DNA of 64,000 nucleotides from Gemmatimonadaceae bacterium (lineage in GTDB: Bacteria; Gemmatimonadota; Gemmatimonadetes; Gemmatimonadales; Gemmatimonadaceae). Positions 38,499-51,700 of this stretch are shown in pieces. The notes beneath the pieces were generated by a model. The model worked only from the letters and a program-made list of their open reading frames with translations, did not search any database and was not told the DNA's origin. The position numbers were made by a program, and so were the translations under genes. Location: contig JANYIN010000074.1 of assembly GCA_025362035.1 (NCBI GenBank), forward strand, positions 104,238 to 168,237. The letters run 5' to 3'. Positions within the stretch are counted from its first letter, which is position 1. Every line of letters starts with the position of its first letter.

Positions 38499-39122
38499 AT
38501 GCTCCCATCCCGCGACGACGCACTCGCTCTGGTCCACGAGTACACCGCCAGCGAATCCCTCCGCAAGCACATGCTCGCTGTGGAGGCCGCGATGCGCGCC
38601 TACGCGGAGCGCGGCGGCGAAGACGTGGAGCGATGGGGACTGGTTGGGCTGATCCACGACTTCGACTACGAGCGGTTTCCGAATGCAGCGCATTCAGCAA
38701 CGGAGGAACATCCAGCCGAGGGGGTCCGGCTACTCCGAGCGCGAGGCTGGCCCGAGGACATTTTGGACGCCATTCTCGGCCACGCGCAGTATTCCGGCGT
38801 CCCGCGCGTGACGCCGATGGCGCGGACGCTCTTCGCGGTAGATGAGTTGACGGGGCTCATCACCGCCACCGCGCTGGTGAAGCCAACGCGCAGCGTGCAC
38901 GAGGTAGATGTACGGTCGGTGCGGAAGCGCCTGAAGGACAAGGCCTTCGCTCGGGGCGTGAGCCGCGAGGACGTGATCCTTGGCGCGGAGGCGCTCGGAG
39001 TGGACCTGGACGAGCATATCGCGTTCGTCATCGGCGCCATGCAGCGTTCGGCGGCGGTGCTGGGCTTGGCGGGAACACCCACGGTGGACCTGACTGCCAA
39101 TTCAACGCTGCACCCGGGGTAG
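38499..39122 (+). CDS. HD-domain hydrolase (HDIG-type)
   Basis: A 207-residue metal-dependent phosphohydrolase-fold protein. The metal-binding set is visible as His24 in SLRKHMLAVE, HisAsp at 53-54 in LIHDFDYERFP, and later HAQYSG and VDELTGLITA. It matches small HDIG-type proteins annotated as HD domain-containing or predicted hydrolases. Substrate unknown; nucleotide hydrolysis is typical of the superfamily. It is divergent from the ATPase with a 76-base gap and precedes the ECF operon by 36 bases. Confidence 0.85.
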   Translation: MLPSRDDALALVHEYTASESLRKHMLAVEAAMRAYAERGGEDVERWGLVGLIHDFDYERFPNAAHSATEEHPAEGVRLLRARGWPEDILDAILGHAQYSGVPRVTPMARTLFAVDELTGLITATALVKPTRSVHEVDVRSVRKRLKDKAFARGVSREDVILGAEALGVDLDEHIAFVIGAMQRSAAVLGLAGTPTVDLTANSTLHPG

Positions 39123-39158
39123 CCGTAGAAGGGATGACGTCACCCCACCGCTGGAACC

Positions 39159-39749
39159 ATGCTCGCGACCTCTTCGCCGTTGTTGTCGTATGCCGCGCCT
39201 TTGCCGGCTGAAGGCGTGATCTCGGAGCGCGCGATTGTGATTGCGGCGCAAGGTGGCTCGAACGACGCCTTTTCGGCGCTCGTTCGGATGCACCAGCGAC
39301 GGGCGTACGCCATCGTTCGCGCGATCGTGCTGTCGCACGAAGACACGGAGGACGCCGTTCAAGAAGGGTTCTTGCACGCTCATCGTGCGCTCGACCGGTT
39401 TCGTCCCGACCAGCCATTCGGGGCGTGGCTCTACCGGATCATGGCGAATGCCGCGCTCGATCTGGTGCGACGCCGCAAGGTGCGCCTCGCGGAAGAGTTG
39501 TCGGAGACCGTACCGATGCCGTTCCGCGATCCGGCGGAGTCGGGCGAACTCCGCGAGCGGCTACAGCAGGCGCTTACGCATCTCACCGACCGCCAGCGCG
39601 CGGTCATCGTGATGCATGACGTGGAAGGGTTCACTCACGGCGAGATCGGGCGAACGCTCGGCATTCCGGAAGGAACGGCTCGTTCGGATCTTCATCATGC
39701 CCGCGCCGCGTTACGCAGGCTTCTGCAGAATCTTCGGAGTACATCATGA
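39159..39749 (+). CDS. ECF sigma factor
   Basis: A 196-residue sigma-70-family factor with regions 2 and 4 only. Region 2: FSALVRMHQRRAYAIVRAIVLSHEDTEDAVQEGFLHAHRALDRFRPDQPFGAWLYRIMANAALDLVRRR. Region 4: LTDRQRAVIVMHDVEGFTHGEIGRTLGIPEGTARSDLHHARAALRRLL. It is followed by two small membrane-protein genes, the first overlapping its stop (ATGA), the usual layout for an ECF factor and its membrane-bound regulator. Confidence 0.93.
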   Translation: MLATSSPLLSYAAPLPAEGVISERAIVIAAQGGSNDAFSALVRMHQRRAYAIVRAIVLSHEDTEDAVQEGFLHAHRALDRFRPDQPFGAWLYRIMANAALDLVRRRKVRLAEELSETVPMPFRDPAESGELRERLQQALTHLTDRQRAVIVMHDVEGFTHGEIGRTLGIPEGTARSDLHHARAALRRLLQNLRSTS

Positions 39750-42700
39750 CGCAAGACCGCTGGACATCCGGCGACGCCGACCTCACGAACGCACTTCGCG
39801 CGCTCTACGCGGCACCGGTGGAAGAGAACTACTGGGAGGCGCTCGAGGCGCGGATCATCGCGCACGTCGCGCGCGCCGACGAGCGCACCGTGTGGTGGGC
39901 GGAATTGGCGGAAATGGCCAGACCAGGTCTCGTTGCGGCGGCCGCGCTCATTCTCGCGGCGAGCCTCGCGCTGGTGCACTCGCGGCAGCTCGAGGTCCGC
40001 AGCGCGTACGCCGGCGTAATTTCTCCAGCGGCCCCGTCGGTGGAGCCCGCCGCTCGCGCGGCCTCCGTCGGCGATGGTGATGCCGCGATCCATTTCCTCA
40101 TCTCGCGCTAGGTCCGCGAATGCAGAACCCTAAACAGCAAGCCATCGCGTTTCTACTCGGCGCTCTGTTGGTTGGTGGCGTTGTCGGTTTTGCCTCTGAC
40201 CGCATGCTCCGCAAGGACGACTTCTCCATCGCGGCGCGGCGCAAGGCATTGTACGACGATCTGGCGCTTCAGCCGCCGCAGCGCGCCGCCGCCGACTCGC
40301 TGTTCGACGCGCGAAACTGCCAGTTCGACGCCGTCTTCAAGCCCCTCCAGCCCGCGCTGGATTCGATCAAGGCAAACACACGCACCCAACTGAACGCGCT
40401 ACTCACGCCGGAACAACGGGTGCGGCTCGACGCGCGTCGCAAGGAAGAACAGGCCCGGCACGACGCCGAGCGGAAGCACATCAGGTCTGCCTGCCGCTAG
40501 GCGGTGGCGCGGTCGCCTACTTCACGGTGAACGTGAATGGCAACCGCACTATCGTGCGCGCGCTGCGGCCGGCCATTTCGCCCGGCGCGAAGCGATACCC
40601 CCCAATCGCATCGCGGACGCCACCGCCCTCGTCGTCGCGAACAAAGCGGTGTCCGCGTCGCTCCAACTGTTGATCCACCGGTCGGCGCCTTCCGGCTCGC
40701 TATGGTCCCTAGCGACCGGTCCCGGGAGGACTTCCACCTCCTGACTACCGCCATAACGGGCGTACAAAGATGAAGGGGCGCCGGCAATTGCCGGCGCCCC
40801 TTCCATCAACCGTCGGGAAAACTCAGGAATTGCGATCGATATGGGTTTCTGCCTCGCCGACCTTCCGCTGGGCCTTGCCCTCCATTTCCTTCGCCTTTCC
40901 CTTGACTTGCTCGCTCGTGTCGCCGGTCAGGCCGCCGGCAGCGTTGCGGAGCTTGCCTCCGACTTCCTTCGCCGCCCCCTTGACCTGGTTCTTCAGTCCG
41001 TCAGTTCCAAGATCGTCACTCACGCTGATATCCTCCGCTTCGGATGAATCGTCATTGGTCCCTTGCGACAGTCAACTAAGCAACCGACGTGCCGGACCTC
41101 AGCGGAGCGAACCCATCATCTGAAGTTGCGACACACTTGCTGCGCCGCTTTTTTCCTGACGGTACCCTGACCTGGAGAAAGATGGATCCGATCGAGCTGT
41201 CCAACTATGCCGGGCTCGGTGCGATTGGTACGATGACGCTGAACATTCTTCTCGGGCTTCTTATCTCGACGAAGTACAACCCCGTCCGTCAATGGCCGCA
41301 CCGGCGGATCAACACAGTGCGAATCCACAACGTCACTGGCTACGTCGCGCTCGCGCTGGTCCTCGTGCACCCAGCGCTGTTGCTGCTTCAAAACCGCGTC
41401 GCATTTCACGTGCAGGATCTCTTCTACCCGCTCGCTGGCCCTAAGCAGCCGCTCGTGAACTCGGCGGGTGCTGCCGCCGCCTACCTGATTCTGCTCGTCG
41501 TCAGTACGTCGTACTTCCGTTTCGCGATCGGCCGGAGATGGTGGAAACGCATTCACTTCACGACGTATGCGCTCTTTCCGTTGTATGCCGTGCACGCGCT
41601 CCTGACCGACCCAGCGTTGAAGGACAATCCTGTCGACTGGCTGGACGGAGAAAAGGTGTTTGTGGAGCTGTGCGTGCTCGTCGTCGCGATCGCCATCGTC
41701 GCGCGCATGCGCGCTCGGTTCCAGCAAGAGGCGCCACGCATGCACCGGCCCAAGTCAGCCCGTGCCGCGTAGCGGAACAGTAGCCGTTGTTCGCTACCGC
41801 CTCATGGATGTATCTCATGGCGCTTCACCAGAGGCGCCGCGGGGGACGCGCGCGCAGGGCGAGCGCTTACGTCGGTGCCGATGCGTCGCGCAGCGACTTC
41901 TGGGCGGCCGTGAACCCACGAACTAATCGCGCGCTTTCTTACACCACCCCGCACTCGTAACACGCCCCTCAACCGACTAGACGATCACGTTCATCCGGAT
42001 TCGTGGCAGGCTGCGAACGCGATCCATGAGTTCCGGCAATTCCATGCGGAGGCGCTCCATCTGTGGGCGGACGTTTTCCAGTTCCATCCGGATGCGCGGT
42101 TCGATCCGCTCGAGCTCTGGCCGGATAGCGTCCAGTTCCCGTTGCACCCGAGGACCGATCTCGTCCAGCTGCGGGCGGAGTTCCCTGAGCTGCACGCGTA
42201 GCTCGTTCATGCCCCAACGGAATTCCGGGCCGAGGTCCGCGCGGTCTACTTCCATTGGAGGCATTGGCGTCATGGCACGCATGGACGGCCGCGCAGGCAT
42301 GGGCGGCATTGGTGGCATTGGTGGCATCATGCCGTTCAATCCGTCGCCGCTGAAGAACATGCCCTGGCCTCTCGGCAGGTCGCCGGCGCGAGCAACTTTC
42401 ATGGTGACGTCGCGGAACCTGCCCTGCGAATACACCTTCAGCGTGACGTTATCGCCGGGCTTGAGTTGCGAAACCTCGCGCTGCAGCCGTTGCCCCTTCG
42501 CTTCGCCAAGGTAGCGGTCGCCGGCATCCTCTGCCGTGACCCTCAGGTTCACGCCGTTGATGGCGGCGATACGATTCCCTTCTTCCAAGGCGGCCCGGGC
42601 CGCCGGTGACGAATCCAGAACGCTCATCACCAGGACTCCGAGCGTGTCGCGACGGCTCCCCGAGCTTCCGATGCCCAGCCCCAACGTGGGCCGGTCGGCT

Positions 42701-45700
42701 CGATCGGACCGTGTGAACCAGCCGGTTTCCGTACGGCGGAACAGCGAATCCGAGTCGACCGTCTTGACCTTCATGTTCTGCACGCGGCCGTCGCGATAGA
42801 CGCGCAATTCAACCTCGTCGCCGGGCTTTGCCTTGCCGAGCTCGCGGATGAGGCGTCGCGTCAGCGCGCTGGAGATGTCATGGTCCTCCACGTCTGCCGC
42901 ATTCGCGCGGAGGCTCACGCCGTTAATCGCCGCCAAGCGGTTGCCCTCTTCAAGTCCAGCCTTTTCGGCCGGACTGTTCCTGGTGATCGACGTGACGAGC
43001 AGGCCCAGCGTGTCACGAAGGGTTCCGGAAGTAGAGGTACCGAGCCCGAGCGCGGCACGATGCTCCTGCTCGAGCTCCGCGTCCATCCGAACGCGGCGCG
43101 GCGACCCGCTGCGAGCTCGGATTTCGGTGGAGGCGCGCGGCGACTCTTGAGCGTGCGCCGAAGCCGCGAGGGCGCCGACGGCAAAGGCGACTGCAGTCAG
43201 ATGCATGATTCGCATGGAGTGGTCCTCTGGTCCGAAGAAACTTTGTATTCTTCAGACACGGCAGGTGCGTTCAAAGGTTGCCTCCACTGGGCGGGCCTTT
43301 GACCACCCCTCCATATTCCGACCATGGCAACGATCATCCCTCCCGCACCACCGCAAGGCGAGCGCAGCGAGCCCGATCTCCACGCATTCGAACACCATTG
43401 GCAGGACGAGGCGGACGCCGCGTATCTCTACGGTCTGCTCGCGAACGCGGAACACGATCCGAACAAGAAGCATATCTACACTCGGCTCGCGGAAGTCGAA
43501 CGCCGCCATCTGGACATCTGGGCCGGCCTGCTGGCCGCGCATGGGCGCGCCGTCGGCCCATTCAAGCCCGCCGCGCGCACTCGCCTGCTGGCGCTGCTCG
43601 GCAAGCAGTTCGGCCCGGACTTCCTTCTGCCCTTCCTCCTCGCGGAGGAAGGACGCGAGGTCAAGCAGTACCTCGACATGCATCGCATCACGCAGCTTGG
43701 AGTCGCGGGGCGTGATGAAGCGCTGCTGCTGGCCAGGGAATCCGCTGACCACGCCACCACACTGAACCAAGTGGCGGGACGAACGGGAGAGCCTTGGCAC
43801 AAGACGGGCGCCGGTGGGTTCCTGCGCAACGTCGTCTATGGCTTCAACGACGGTCTCACAGCGAACTTCGGTCTGGTGGCCGGCGTCATCGGTGCCTCGG
43901 CATCGTCGCAGCATCACGCAGTGATCGTGGCCGGCGTGGCCGGCCTCATTGCTGACGCGCTGTCGATGGGTGCCAGCGGGTATCTCGCGGCGCAGAGCGA
44001 GCGCGAAGTATACCAACATGAGATCGCGATGGAGCGCGACGAAATCGCGCTGATGCCCGACATCGAGCGCGACGAGCTCGCCCTCATCTACGAGGCGAAG
44101 GGCATGGATGCCGAGTCGGCCTACCGGATTGCGACACAGGTGATGGCCGATCCGGAAAAGATGCTGGCGGAGCAGGTGCAGGAGGAGCTGGGGATCAGTG
44201 AATCAGCCACGTCGCCGATGCGCGAGGCGTGGATCACGGGGACGGCCACCGCCGTGGGCGCGCTCATTCCGGTGATGCCGTTCTTCCTCCTCACGGGCAC
44301 AGCGGCGGTCGTCGTGTCGTTCACCCTCGCGATGCTCTCCCATTGGGTCGTCGGCGCGGCGCGCTCGGTGTTCACCGGACGCAGCGTGTTCCGCTCGGGA
44401 ATGGACATGTTCGTCGTCGGGCTCGGCGTGGCGGTAGTGGGGTACTTCGTCGGCCAATGGATCGGCGGAATGCTCTGATCGCGCACGCGGCCCGTCTCCC
44501 TCCTAACCAGCCAATCATTCATGCGTCTGACCCCGCTTCTTCTCGGCCTCGCGCTTACTGTCATCGCCGGCAGCGCCTCTGCGCAGACCACGTCCGATCC
44601 TTTGCCGACACCGCCGCCCGCGCCGCGGACGCAGTCCGACATGTACTCCCCGCTGTACGGCGTCACGGCCGGCATTTCCATTCCGCTTGGCCGGCTCTCG
44701 GATGATCACCAGGCAGGGTACACCGTGGGCAGTCTGGTGGAGTACGCGGTGGCCGGCCAGCCGTACTCGCTGCGCGGAGAGGTCGCCTTTCAGCGGTTCC
44801 CGCAGAAGTCCGGCGCGACGAATGGCTACGACGCCAATCTCATTTCTCTCGGCTCCACCATTGTCTACCGGCTGCAGAAGTCCGCGACGCAGACATTCGT
44901 CGCCGGCGGCATCGCCATCTACAACGCCACGCGCGAAGGCACGCGCCCTGGTTTCAATTTCGGCACAGGGGTGGAGATTCCACTCACGGGCTTCACCGCC
45001 CTCGCCGAGGCGCGCGTGCACGTGATGCTGGCCGACGCCCGGCCCATCTTGTCGTTGCCGCTCTCGGTGGGCGTGCGGTTCTGACGGCCGACGCGCCTAC
45101 GGCTTATAACACGATATTCAGCATCCGCCCCGGCACGAACACCACTTTTCGCGGCTGTCCGGTTACGAACTTCGTAATGTGCGGATCGGCCATCGCCGCC
45201 GTCATCGCGTCGCCCTGCGTCGCATCCTTGGCCAGAGAGACCGTGCCGCGCGTCTTTCCGTTCACCTGGACGGCCATCGTAATGCGATTCTCCACCGTGA
45301 GCGCTTCGTCGTACGTCGGCCAGCGCGAGTCGAACACGCTGCGAGTGTTCCCCAGCACCGACCACAGCTCCTCGGCGATGTGGGGCGCGAACGGGCTGAC
45401 GAGTTGCACGAGGGGCCGTACTTCGTCGACGTGAGGGCGTCGCTCGCCGGAGCGCATCGTGTTCATATACTCCATCATCGCCGCGATCGCCGTGTTGTAG
45501 CTGAGCCGCGAAATGTCGTCGCCGACCTTCTTGATGGTCTGGTGCAGCTTGCGCTGCACGTCCACTTCGAGCGCGCCATCGGCGCGCGCGTCGTGCACCG
45601 AACGCCACAGGCGATCGAGGAATCGCTTGACGCCCGAGATGCCCTGGTCACGAAAATCGCCTCCTTCCTCGAACGGGCCCAGGAACATCAGGTACGTGCG

Positions 45701-48700
45701 GAACGTGTCCGCACCCCACTCATCGATGTAGAGATCGGGGTTGACCACGTTCCCCTTGCTCTTGGACATCTTCGCACCGTCGCGCACGATCATCCCGTGC
45801 GCTCGGAAGCGGCGGAACGGCTCCTCGAAGGCAAGCAGTCCCGCGTCGTGCAGCACCATCGTGACGAATCGTGAATACAGCAGGTGCAGCACGGCGTGTT
45901 CGTTTCCGCCAATGTAGCTGGCGACCGGCAGCCATTTCTTCGTGATCGTGTCGCTGAACGGGACGTCGGCCCGTCGCGAGCTCGGATAGCGCAGGAAATA
46001 CCAGGAGCTGTCCAGAAACGTGTCGCTGACGTCCGTTTCGCGGCGCGCCGGACCACCGCACTGCGGACATGCGGTGTGATACCACTCCGCATGGCGCGCC
46101 AGCGGACTCACGCCCGAATCATCCGGTCGGAAGTCGTCGATCATCGGCAACAGCACCGGCAGCTGGGATTCGGGAACCGGCACGGTGCCGCACGCGTCGC
46201 AGTATACGATCGGGATGGGCGGACCCCAGTAGCGCTGACGAGAAATGCACCAGTCGTGCAGACGATAGTTGACCACCGGCGTGGCGGCATGGCGCGCCGA
46301 CAATTCCGTGACGATCGCCGTCCGGCCCTCATCCACGGTCAGGCCATTGAACCGGCCCGAATTCACCAACCGGCAGCCCGCCGTCTCGGTGAAGGCCGCG
46401 TCCCCAAGCGGCAAATCCGCAGTGTGCTCCGGGCTGGCGATCACGCGGGTGATGGTCAGGTCGAACTTCTGCGCGAACTCGAAGTCGCGCTCGTCGTGCG
46501 CCGGCACGCCCATGATGGCGCCCGTGCCGTATTCCAGCAGGACGTAGTCGGCGATCCACACCGGAATGGCGTCGCCTGTGGCCGGGTTGGTGGCGTACGC
46601 GCCCGTGAAGACGCCGCTCTTTTCCTTGGTCGTCTTGCGCGTTACGAGGTCCTGCTTGGCCGCGTGCGCCACATACGCTGCGACATCATCGCGCTGCTCG
46701 TCGCCCGCGATGATCGAGACCAGCGGATGCTCGGGCGACAGCACCAGGTACGTCGCGCCGAACAGGGTGTCAGGCCGCGTCGTGAAGACGCGAACTTCCA
46801 GGGCGTTCGCGACGACCTCACCCGACGCGCCCGCGCTGGCCATCGCGCTGCCCCCGTACAACATCACGTCCTGAATGGGGAAGACGACCTCCGCTCCCTC
46901 GGACTTCCCGATCCAGTTGCGCTGGGCAGTCTTGGTGCTCTCCGACCAGTCGAGCCCGTCGAGGTTTGTCAGCAGTCGGTTGGCGTAGTCGGTGATACGG
47001 AAGAACCACTGCTCGAGAAAGCGCTGCTCGACCATCGTGCCGCAGCGCTCGCAGGCACCGGCGATCACCTGCTCGTTGGCGAGCACCGTCTTGTCCAGCG
47101 GGCACCAGTTCACGGCGGCTTTCTTCTTGTACGCCAGACCCTGCTTGTACAGCTGCAGAAAGACCCACTGCGTCCACTTGTAGTACGACGGATCCGTGGT
47201 GGACAGCTCGTGCGTCCAATCGATCATGAGGCCCACACGCTGTAGCTGACGCCGGAAGTTGTCGATGTTCCTGGGAATGAGCTCACCAGGATGGAGCCCC
47301 TGTTTGATCGCGAAATTCTCGGAGTGAATGCCGAATGCGTCGTAGCCTATGGGCTCGAAAGTCGTGTGCCCCTGCAGCCGCTGGAATCGTCCATAGATGT
47401 CGCTTCCCGTGAAAGCGAAGAGGTTGCCCACATGGAGCCCCTCCGCGCTGGGATAGGGAAACATCATCAGTGCGTAGAATGGATTTTCCCCGCGCGCCAG
47501 GTCAGGCGAGTTCGTGCCTTCGGCGTCCCAGTGAGCTTGCCACCGACGCTCCACGACGGCAGGGTCGTACCCGATCGGCGCATCGCCGACGGGGCGGGGT
47601 GGTGCGAGATCTGTCATGGTCAGACGGCTTGGCGCTTGGACCTCTGGCAGGGCAAGAGAGCACCTGCGGCCGCAGGAAGGTCGTTGTTCGCAATTTAGTA
47701 CCGTGTGATGGGCATTCAAGCATGCCGCGAGGACGCGGTGTACGGCACTCTCACACGACACCACGCTTCTCAGCGCCACCCGTGACGCCCTGATGTCGTT
47801 TTTCTCGCTTGTGGCGCCGATTCAGGCGCGCTCGGCCCCATCGGTGCGCCGGCGCTTCGTCAGCCGCGCCGCGTTCACGGGCCTGGCGGTCGTCGGCGTG
47901 TACTGGTTCGCCGCACGACTGCTGATCCCGCCCGGTCCGGGGGTGGATACCGCCGTCGGGTTGGGCGTCGCCGCCCTTGTCGCGGTGGTGTCCGCCATCA
48001 TTGCGGGAGCGGAGCGGTACCTGAACACAACGGTTTCGATCCCAGCCACGGAACTCGCCGAAGCCGCCGAAGGGGTGGCGGCGGGAGACTTCACCATCCA
48101 GCTTCGCCATGTCTCGTCCGACGATGAAATCGGGCGTCTCGGACGCGCCGTCGGGGCAATGATCCTCGAGTTGCGCCGCCTCGCCGAGGCGATCGCCACC
48201 TCGGCGCTCGAGACGAATGCCATGTCGTCGGAAATCACGGTCAGCTCCGAACAGATGGCGTCCACGGCCGGCGAGATCGCCAATACGGCCAGCGACCTGT
48301 CCGGGCAGGCGACCTCGATGGCCGAAACGATCGCGACGCTCGCGGGTTCGGCATCAGCGCTGCAGATGCTCGCGTTCAACCTGGATGACGGGGCCCGCGA
48401 AGGGGTGGCCCGCAACAGCGCGTTGCGCACGCTCGCGAGGGAGAATCGCGCCGGGCTGGACGCAAGCGCCGAGTCGCTGGTGACGCTTGCCGGGGACGTG
48501 AACGAGAGTGCGGCCGCGATCGTGGCGCTCGGCGAGGCAAGTGAAGAAGTCCGGTCGTTCGTCACTCTCGTGCGCAAGCTCGCACGCCAGTCCAAGTTGC
48601 TGGCGCTCAACGCGGCCATGGAGGCTGCCCGTGCGGGCGCACAGGGCGCCGGGTTCGCCGTGGTCGCGGGAGAGGTACGACGGCTCGCGGCGATGTCGTC

Positions 48701-51700
48701 GGACGCCGCCGACCACACCGAGTCCATCGTGAACAGCGTACTGAAAGGCATTTCCCATTCGCGCGAATCTTCGGAGCGTGCGGTGATCACGGCAGAGCAC
48801 GTCCGGTTGGCCACGGCGCGAGCGACCGAATCCTTCACCGAGATCGAGCGAGCCGTAGCCGACGCGGAAGCGTGGACGACCGTCATCGAGCGCGCGTCCG
48901 CCGAGACGGGAGCGCTCGTGGGAGAAATGTCGGAACGCCTGGGGGTGCTGGCCGGCGGCACCGAGTCGTTCGCGGCAGCGATGCAGCAGGTGGCGGCGTC
49001 GAGTCAGGAGCAGAGCGCGAGCACGCAGGAGATCGCCGGATCGGCCAATGCGCTCGGCGCCGCTTCGGAACGACTATCGAAGCTGGTTGGTGGCATGAAG
49101 CATTCGTGAGGGCGCGCTTCGGCGCTGCGCGCCTCGCTTTTCAGCCCGCTTCGGCGCTCCGCCCCTCGCTTTTCAGCCCGGCCGCTGACGCGGCCTCTTC
49201 GGCCAACGTTGAGCGGTTAACGTCGGCGCCGAAGAGCGAGGCGGCGCAGCCGCCGATGCGGGCCGAATAGCCGAAGAGCGAGCCGCGCAGCGGCGAGCGG
49301 GCCGAAGAGCGTTGGCGCGTCAGCGCCGACGCGCGCCGTGCGTGCTCACTCCTTCGGTATCGACATCGTGCCCGAGATTGGCTTCCCCTTGGGGCGGTCG
49401 TCGCGCTTGTAGAGAAACGCCGACGGGATGCGTCGAGCCCCCTGCGCGTCGCAGACGACATAGCTGCTGCCCTCGTACGCGCAGGCGCCGGCGAAATCGC
49501 CCTTCTTGTTGATCGCGTAGAAGTTGAGATCGAAGTACGGGCGCCCGTTGTCGTCGAGCAGGCGTTTCTCCGTCATGGCGATCGTGCGCTCCATGACCTT
49601 CATGAGCGCCGCCTCCGGCGTCATGCCCATGCGCATGAACTCGACGGCCAGGAATGCGCCGCAGACCTTGATGTTGGCCTCGCCGCGCCCAGTCGATCCC
49701 GCCGCGCCGACGGTATTATCGCAATACTGTCCGGCGCCGATGATCGGACTGTCTCCCACGCGGCCGGGCACCTTCCACGACAGTCCGCTGGTGGTCGTGA
49801 CGGATGCGATGTCACCGCTGGCCGTGACGGCATTCATGTTGATGGTGCCATAGGTGTGCGGCACGCCGTGCTCATCGTGGAAGACGTGCGTTCCGTTGTC
49901 CTCGCCATGGCGAAATGCCGGCGCCCGCATCGAGGTTCGCGGCGGCCGCGTTGGTGTGGCGATGCGGACGTCGCCGTGATAGTCGAGATACGGATCGTCG
50001 GCATTCAGGTTGGCACGCCAGCGAAGCCAGTCCTGACGGCTCTTATCGGTCAGCAGGTTCTGCGGCGTGAACCCCATCTCGATGGCGAACTTCCTGGCGC
50101 CGGCTCCCACCAGCATGATGTGGTCGGTGTAGTCCATCACCGCCTTCGCGACCAGGGACGGCGTGGCGATGTCCTCCAGCGCCGCAACGGCGCCGGCGCG
50201 CTTGGTTGGCCCGTGCATGACACTCGCGTCGAGCTGCACCACGCCGTCTGCATTTGGCAGCCCGCCCAATCCGACCGACTGGTCCGTGGGATCGAGCTCC
50301 TGGATGTTCACCCCGGCTATGGCGGCATCGAGCGGGTCGGCGTTCTGCTGCGTCATCAGGTCGTAGGCGACCTTGGCTCCGCGAATGCCGTTATCGCTCG
50401 TCACGATGGCCGGACGGCCAGCAAAGGCGGCTGACGGCGGCGTCGCGCGATCCACCACACGGATGAACGGCATGCCGTCAGCGCGGCGCGGCAGGATGAG
50501 TCCGGCGGCGGTGACGGCGCCGGCGCCAAGGAAGTCGCGGCGAGAAATGGGCATTGAAGTAGGCTGCTGGAGGTGTAAGGAGTTGGCTAATTACGGTTGT
50601 GCGCGGGTAATGCGCCAGAAGCGCGGGGCCTGACGGCTCTTGAGCCCGCTCGCCGCCGCGCGGCTCGCTTTTCGGCCCGGCCGCTGCCGCGGCCTCTTCA
50701 GCCAAACGCAGTCGCTGAAAAGCGAGGCGCGGAGCGCCGATGCGGGCCGAATAGCCGAAGAGCGAGCCGCGGAGCGGCGAGCGGGCTGAAAAGCGCGAGC
50801 AAGCCGCGAAGCGGCGGGGCGAGCCGCCGCGCAGCGGCGAGCGCGCCGAATAGCTAGTAGTATTTCCCCATGACATCTACCGCCACCACCGCCACACGCG
50901 ACGAACTTCGCTCCCTCAGCTTTCTCGAGGGCCTGACCGACACCGCGGTCCATCAACTCGCGCGGCTCGTTCAGGCCGTCGAGTACGACGTGGACGCTCT
51001 GCTCTTCGAGGAAGGAGGGCCCCGAAACTTGCTCGCGCTCATCGTGTCCGGCGCCGTAGCCATCGAAAAGGGCAAGACCGCCGCCCACCCGGTGCGGCTC
51101 GCCACCTTTGGCGCCGGCCAGGCGGTGGGGGAAGGACTGCTGCTCGACGACTCGAACCACGGCACCACCGCCCGCGCCCTGGTGAAGACCCGCGCTTTCG
51201 TCCTCACGCTCAGCCAGGTGCAGGACATGCTCAAGGAGACGCCGACCCTGTACGCGGCGCTCGTGGCGCGCGCTGGCCGGTCGATCAAGCAGCGCCTCTC
51301 CGTGGTGGACGCCACGCTGGTCGGGCGCGGCCGTGCCCTTGGCTTTGGTGGCAGCCGGACCCGCAAGGAGCGTGACCTCCTCGGCGAGCGCGATGTACCC
51401 GACGACGCGTTGTACGGCATCCAGACGCTGCGCGCGATGGAGAACTTCGCGATCACCGGCATTCCGCTCCGCGAATTCCCGGCGCTCATCGAGGCGCTCG
51501 CCGCGGTAAAGGAGGCGGCGGCGCTGTCGAATGCGGAACTGGGGCTGCTGCCAGCCGAGGTCTCCGATGTCATTGTTCGGGCGGCGGCGGAGATCCGGTC
51601 GGGCCGACATCACGAGCATTTCATGGTGGACATGATTCAGGGTGGCGCGGGCACCTCCACCAACATGAACGCCAATGAAGTGATCGCCAATCGAGCGCTC